64,000 nt of DNA from Gnetum montanum. Taxonomy: Eukaryota > Streptophyta > Gnetopsida > Gnetales > Gnetaceae. Positions 58,591 through 64,000 of this stretch are shown here, piece by piece. The notes under the pieces were generated by a model. The model made no database searches and was not told where the DNA came from. It was given only the letters and a program-made list of their open reading frames with translations. How positions within the stretch are numbered: position 1 is the stretch's first letter; every line of letters starts with the position of its first letter. Location: NCBI GenBank assembly GCA_015680685.1, contig MNCI01033300.1, positions 301,326-365,325 on the forward strand, written 5' to 3'. Both the position numbers and the translations under genes were made by a program.

Positions 58591-60050
58591 TTAAGCAACT
58601 AAACATTGAAGGAATTACTTATTAGGATTTGAATTTCTTTTGCTTACTAATCATAATGCACTTCATTTTTTGCATTCTCAAAAGAAATTTAGTACTAAGC
58701 ATATGAAATGGCTAAGCAACTTTAAGAACTTCATTTTGTTCGTAAGTAGGGAAATGAGAAATCTAATGTTATAATCGATGCTTTATATAGAATTTATGTT
58801 GCTTATTCTTATGTTGAGATGAATGGTTTTGGTTTTTTTTTTGTTGATTTGTATCCAAATGATACCAATTTTATGATGTATGAAAAGATTTGATTTCTCC
58901 ATTGTTGGAAGGGATTGATAAATGGAAAGATTACTATATCCAACATGACACCCTTTTCAAGAATGATAAATTTTATATTCCAAATTGTGAGTTTAGGCTA
59001 AAAATATTCAAAGAAAAGAATAATAGTGATATGAAAAAACATATACATAAGATAAAGACATTGGAATTAGGAAGAAAAAATTAATTTTAGCCAAGTATGT
59101 ATAAAGATGAGGTTAAATTTGTTAAGGAATGTTATGTCTACCAAAAGTTTAATGGTGGAAAAGATGCTTATTACTAATTCCAAATATCCTTTGGGAAAGT
59201 GTTTCTTTGAACTTTGTTTATGGTATTTCAAGAACAAAACCTAGTCATGATTCTATTCTTATTATGATAGATTGATTTACAAAGATGGCTCATTTTATTT
59301 GCATGTAGGATGAGTATTGACACCTCTTATATTGCTCATTTATTCTTTTAGCATGTCGTTAAGTTGCATGGCATTCCATTGAATATTATTAGTGATTAAG
59401 ATGTCAAGTTTAGAAGCCATTTTTGGAGGCCACTCTAGAAATTGCTGGATATAAAGTTATCATTTTTTACTATCTATCATCCATAGTCCAATGGATAAAC
59501 TGAAGATGTAAATAAATTTTTATTCAATATTCTTAGATTCTTGTCTAAGGATCAATCTCAAAGATGGAAGAATATGTTAGCTCATATTAAGTTTTCATAT
59601 AATAATGCTTTTCATATCAGTATTGGTAAGAGTTCATTTGTTGCAAATTATAGTTTCCCATTCAAAATGGTTGATGAATTAAGAGAAATTGATGATTATG
59701 CTTCTTTGAGTATTGATTTTGTTGAGAAAATTAAGTAATTGCATTAACAAGTGAAGACTCAATTAAAGAAAATGGTTAATGAAGTACCTACTAAAGCCAA
59801 AGAAAGTAAGAGAAAATTTAAATTTTAAGTGGAAGACTTTGTGTGATTTATTTAAGCAGAGAAAGGCAAAGGAATGAGCATTTCTACAAGATCAGGTCAA
59901 GAAGGATTTATCCATTCAAGATTAGGGTCAAAATTAGTGACAATGTCTATGAGATTGATTTGCTTAATGATTTTAGTATTTCTTGTGTTTTTAAGATTTT
60001 AAATTTGACTCCATATCATGGCAATGTTCTTGCATTAAACTTCTGAAGTC

Positions 60051-60783
60051 CTAAAGGATGTTATTAAAGGTCAAACTTCACTGAAGACACTAAGGAAGCC
60101 AATTGTGTTGTAACTAAGAGAGGTAAGAAGATGCATGAGTACTTAGAGCATTGAAATGATAAAGGGCTTGAAAAGAACATATGAGTTCATAAGTATAATT
60201 TGGTTATGTGAGGGCTTGATGTTATGCCAAGTGTATTGCCCAACTAAGACAAGTCTATTTTTAAGGATAAGAAAGATGATGAGGATATCAACCCACCTTT
60301 CTCATGTAATTATTATCCTTAGCATGTTTAGGAAGTTTTAATGGATGTATGTTGTTGATTTATGATCTTTTAGATATGTTCTTGAGCATTTTCCTAGTCT
60401 AGGAGGTAACTACAGGCTACTACAAATCATTGTCAATTGCAATTTGCACTACAAATTAATTGCTCTTCATAGTGAGTCACAATGAACCAAAACATAGAAA
60501 AATAATAAGGTTTACAGTTGCTCTTCATAGTGCATATCATTATGAGCTACAAGAAATCAGAAGTTGGGCATGCTATGAGCTCAATGGATTTGCAATCATC
60601 TCACAACTAGCTCAGTTCCTCTCAAGTTTTAAAAGATGTTAATAGTGTGTGCCATTGCACCATGTAATTAGTACAATCATAGAGAAATGTGAGTCATTGT
60701 CAGTTTGAACTAGCCATAGTTGATGAAGCATCATATGTTGTATGTCAAAAATTTTAAGGTCGGTATAGCCCTTGTCTTGGAAT
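60051..60783. other. Downstream region of gypsy element 4, no gene
   Basis: After the conserved LTPYHGN end the frame continues with an acidic tail near 60240-60300 and then closes. The rest is AT-rich. A short repeat of TTGCTCTTCATAGTG occurs near 60461 and 60519. No LTR boundary could be set. Confidence 0.4.
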
Positions 60784-61246
60784 TGATGAAAATTACATCA
60801 ATTGGCTAATATATTGCAGTTGCTATACTACATCTACGATATCATAGGCTAGGATGCTATATCATAGATGCGATGTTATAATTGTAATAAATGCCTATAA
60901 ATACCACTCACTTATGATATTTAATGCATCTTTTTGGTGTCATTGTAGCTAGACTCTTACAATTTCATTATGTAATCTTAGTAATAATTAACAAGTGTCT
61001 ACAGTATGGTATGAAGCAGTTGTATAACATCTTTATTTAAGTAGAATGTTCTTAGACATATTTTTTTGGCTAGAAATAAGGATTAAGATTGTTTTTCATT
61101 ATTGTAGTGATCTAACTTAGCGTAGAGTTTACTTTACATGAAATTTATAGTCCTATGCACTTAGCATAATGTTACATTTTAATTGCACGTTAGCAATTTA
61201 GTGGAATAAGTACAACCAATCTTGAGTGTAACATATGATCACCTAG
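60784..61246 (+). repeat. GATATC-family LTR, cut by a younger element
   Basis: It starts TGATGAAAATTACATC and aligns with the solo LTR at 57152 through its first 460 bases: GATATC words near 60838, TATA region near 60895, and AGTGGAATAAG near 61200. It breaks off at 61246, exactly where the LTR of gypsy element 5 begins. The missing half would lie beyond element 5, outside the window. Confidence 0.75.
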
Positions 61247-62172
61247 TGATGAGACGCGATATGCACAAGCCATGATATCGCATCCCCTGCAATATCGCGT
61301 ACGCGATATCGCAGTCCGTCGCCAAATCTATAAATAAGAGGTGGCACTTCCCTCATTTGACATCCTAGGCGTAAAGTAGCGAAGCTTTGGCAAATTAATC
61401 ACCCCAGAGATAGAATATTTTCCATGTGCCCGCAGTAGGAGTCCCCCAAGTGAACGGTTCTTTATTCAAGAAGCTTTATAACTGAACGCAAGTTGTGTCC
61501 GGCAATAAAGACGAGCTTTGTGGATAAACCTTACAGTGCATGGATAAGTTTATTTAATGTTATTTACTACTTTGCTAGTAATGCGGCATGAGTACGACTT
61601 GGTTACGAGCGTTGACGAACGTGTACGGCTAGCCAAGGAATCAGCTACTCATCGCGATTAGATTTTCTCACCCTTACCTCCTAGAACATGGGACAAGCAC
61701 AACTTGATTACGAGAATCTACGGATGTGTATGGCTAGTCAAGGAATCAGCTGCTTGTCACACTTAGGCTAGTTAGGTGCCTCAGTACGACTGCTTCGAGC
61801 ACGTGTGTTACGTGTGGTAATCCCAGTAACGATTAGCATTTGGTAGCCACAGTTGCACAGTTCAGGGTGTGTACGGCAAGTGGGAATGGATGCTGACGCT
61901 AGGACTTAGTGCTGTAGTTAGAATTAGTTTTAGTCTCTCAACCCTTCACTGTTTAACAAGGAGATAAACTAGAAAATACCAAAAAAATCATATACCTCGG
62001 ACTTACTTAATCATACACCATGACAACAACAAGTAAGTCTGGGAAGACAACGATTAATTAACCCCAAGTGTTCCTTGCGACGTTTAGGAATTTAGTCTAC
62101 GGAGTTCGACCGGATCGCGTGTGCTACACTCGTTTCGTATGGGTGAGTGTAGGGGTACCTCGCCACTCATCA
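61247..62172 (+). repeat. Gypsy element 5, 5' LTR (926 bp)
   Basis: It starts TGATGAGACGCGATATGC and ends CCACTCATCA. Palindromic GATATC words lie at about 61255-61316, upstream of the TATA region (CTATAAATAAGAGG, 61328). A tandem repeat of about 106 bp (units at about 61585 and 61690 sharing GGCTAG(C/T)CAAGGAATCAGCT) explains part of its extra length over the 864-bp LTR at 50324. Confidence 0.9.
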
Positions 62173-62173
62173 T

Positions 62174-62191
62174 TGGCGCCGTTGCCGGGGA
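62174..62191 (+). other. Gypsy element 5 primer binding site
   Basis: TGGCGCCGTTGCCGGGGA, one base after the LTR, is a common plant Athila/Tat-type gypsy primer site complementary to a tRNA 3' end (often given as Asp tRNA). Confidence 0.9.
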
Positions 62192-62313
62192 CTAAGTGTT
62201 TGTACGCCAATTAGAACATTAGGAAATCTTTCACATCATTGTGAGCCTTAACGAACCTTTGGGTTAATTAGTTAAACAAGAACATATATAACGGTGAATA
62301 GCACACCATTAAA

Positions 62314-63925
62314 ATGGCTTCTTCTCATAAGGTTAACTCACCTAGGGATAACAAGGAAGACAATCAGCATCATACACATAACCTAGACCAGCCAAGTCCT
62401 AAATAGTATAAGATAGCTTATACTCATCCCGATGAGTATATGCCTGATTTCACTTTTACCCTCCATCAGGATGAATAGTTGCACTGGAGAGATTTTTTTG
62501 GTAATATCGTTTTACCACCAGATCGATCTGTTTTGAACATGCTATTTCGTGCCTTAGCACAGATTGGCATGCAGGACTTATTCGCTGAATACGTTGTTGG
62601 AAGATATCATATAAGGGATTATCATCCCACAGATGCCCAACGTATTTGGGACTTAAGGCAGGAGAGCCAACACACATTGCTGAAGGGCAAGGTCCCCCAT
62701 GTCCTTAGTGAAATAGGAGATGAGGAACCCCTCACAACAAGTTTCTTAGAAAATGATGTTCCTCCTCCTCACAATGGTAAAGAGGTTAGGCATCAGAGCC
62801 TTCGATCAACTGTACATGCTACGGGCTCTGATCCCTATGAACACCAACTGTTCATGGCAGGAACAACCACTCACATTGAGGATGGGCACGTTGATTGTTA
62901 CAACGATCGGGGCCAAAGCAGCCGAAGAGAAGGTAAGAAACATCGCCATGGTGATGGATCCCCTTCCTCTTCTCCTTCATCTCACCATTCACACTCTTCT
63001 TCCACATCTGGATGCAGCCACCATGAGTATAAAGGGGAGGATAAAAGTAGAAAGGATGAGAGACCTCGACACTGAAGGTCGAGAGGAGTTAGGACAAGGG
63101 CAAGGACGTAGGGAGAGTAGGGAACCACCACGAAGACATCACAGATGTCATGATAGGGATGATCATGACAAACCCCTACTCGTAACCCGAAGCATGCTAG
63201 ACATCACAGAGGCAGTTAGGATCCCCACAAGGCACTTAAAGGATAGTAGGATCAAGCGTTTGGACATAAATAATATCCCACGTTTTGAAGGGGGATACAA
63301 CGCTGATCCTCAACATCATTTACAGGCATTCCATGATGCCTGTGCCTTGCAAAATATAGATAATGAGTGGCAGAAGCTTAAGTTGTTCCCAAGGACACTC
63401 ACCAAAGAAGCAGAGAGCTGGTATCGGTTCTTAGAATCGGAAACCATTAGGAGGTGGAGTACGATGCTTGAACTCTTCAACAACAAATATCAGACATACT
63501 CCAGAGTGTCCAATCTACGTAAGCAGATCCAAGGCTGGAAACAAGGTGCTCATGAACCCTTGGATGCTGCCATGGCCCATTACTATACACTGCTACATCG
63601 TTGCCCAGGCCATGGGTATGCTAAACAGGATCAACTTCACCACATCGTGGATGGGCTAAGGAATGAAACGAGAAGAACTCTTGGGACTTATGCCCAAGGG
63701 AGACTTTTCCAACTAAGAGCCCATGAAGTTGAAAGTTTGTTGGAACAAATAGTGCATGAAGAGGATGAGCTACGTAAGAGGGAAAGTGCGGAAGAATACA
63801 ACCGCGATCCCTCCCTTTGCAAGAAGGGAGTGAAATTCTGTGATGAGGAGGATGAGTCACCACTCAAAGAGTTGGTGAATCAAAACCTTACCGATCCAAA
63901 AGTTAACAACCGAGGTATCGGCTAA
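62314..63925 (+). pseudogene. Gypsy element 5 gag (two frames, few stops)
   Basis: It starts at Met 62314 (MASSHKVNSPRDNKEDN). Two stops occur early (near 62404 and 62476). The frame is then open from 62479 to 63075, ending in a Ser/His-rich, Arg/Lys-rich region. The matching gag continues in the +1 frame up to 63925, reading DITEAVRIPTRHLKD near 63200, the gag core LFPRTLTKEAESWYRFLE near 63385-63435, and ELFNNKYQTYSRVSNLRKQI near 63470-63530. A one-base shift near 63075 separates the two parts. It is a close relative of the gag at 48.6-50.2 kb. Confidence 0.85.
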
Positions 63926-64000
63926 GGTAGACCAAATGTGGGATTCCTTAGACTCAAGAATAGAAACAGTCTTAAAAATTGTAGAAGAGTCTAAGGTAGA

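Larger units (their letters stand above)
55320..60050 (+). mobile_element. Gypsy element 4, gag-pol relic split by a solo LTR
   Basis: Plus-strand gypsy coding remains in family order. There is a Lys/Glu-rich gag end (55600-55850) and a protease-like LLHILIDGDGKENLSL near 56035-56085 (the usual D-S-G is D-G-D here). Reverse transcriptase shows CIDSRVVNRITIKYRFPIPR near 56785-56855, MPFGLTN near 57000 and FFDDIFIYSS near 57093-57122. After the solo LTR come MNPRKIKVIKECPLPKHVVE near 58132 and RSFLCLVGLYRKFSRNF. Then come RNase H, and integrase with SHDSILIMID near 59240 and AHIKFSYNNAFHISIGKSSF near 59575-59640. The end has LTPYHGN near 60010. No LTRs of this element are identified. Confidence 0.82.
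61247..64000 (+). mobile_element. Gypsy element 5, 5' end (continues beyond the window)
   Basis: Complete 5' LTR (61247-62172), primer site (62174-62191) and gag (from 62314), with no 3' part in the window. It is inserted in an older LTR of a related family. Its gag is more open than others here, so it is probably the youngest gypsy in the window. Confidence 0.88.

Noticed and set aside
1-64000. CRISPR array, bacterial operon, phage or defence system
   Set aside because: No regular spacer-repeat array or clustered bacterial-type genes. Introns and retroelements show nuclear plant DNA.

Overview
This is eukaryotic nuclear DNA from a land plant, most likely a seed plant with a large, transposon-rich genome. 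A gymnosperm is possible, but I cannot prove it. The evidence is GT-AG introns in two plant-type genes, AT-rich intergenic DNA, and many degraded, nested Ty1/copia and Ty3/gypsy elements with plant-style primer sites. I see no bacterial genes, operons, CRISPR array, rRNA or tRNA gene.

Layout. (1) 1-12.7 kb: a minus-strand gypsy element (LTR, PBS, gag and protease traces) is split by a nearly complete copia element at 4248-9414. The copia has 274/275-bp LTRs and the 5-bp target duplication GCAAT. (2) 12.8-20.2 kb: the conserved gene FIGL1 (fidgetin-like 1 AAA ATPase, plus strand). Ten coding exons give 408 codons with an intact AAA domain. The N-terminal part is not clearly present. A DnaJ-like relic lies antisense in its largest intron. 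(3) 20.2-24.9 kb: AT-rich intergenic DNA. (4) 24.9-27.7 kb: a three-exon minus-strand gene for a 174-residue DUF1218 membrane protein (lignin/vasculature-related family), with a minisatellite in intron 1. (5) 28.4-64 kb: stacked retroelements. These are a LINE relic, a solo LTR, coiled-coil ORF relics, LTRs of a minus-strand element here called X, a full-length chromodomain gypsy (37620-47609, target duplication GAAAC), and a minus-strand gypsy gag plus LTR. Further right come the gag and other LTR of X, a plus-strand gypsy pol split by a solo LTR (57152-58010, target duplication AGAAT), and a fresh-looking gypsy 5' end (LTR 61247-62172, PBS, gag) that runs off the window.

Only the FIGL1 segment and the DUF1218 gene look like functional host genes. 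FIGL1 would act in the nucleus, limiting RAD51/DMC1 recombination. DUF1218 proteins act in endomembranes. They are transcribed toward each other across about 4.7 kb, and nothing suggests a shared pathway. All transposon ORFs carry stops or frameshifts.

Three N characters mark unresolved assembly joins. The best-supported unexpected result is a 412-bp contig (35479-35890) that appears to be placed backwards. It creates a perfect 200-bp inverted repeat, and comparison with the sister LTR at 52.6 kb supports the correction. The most interesting biological patterns are arrays of GATATC-centred palindromes in a recurrent LTR family, an antisense ORF and a GC-rich block in the leader of the chromodomain element, and several very local duplications. 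I did not find a clearly new biological system.
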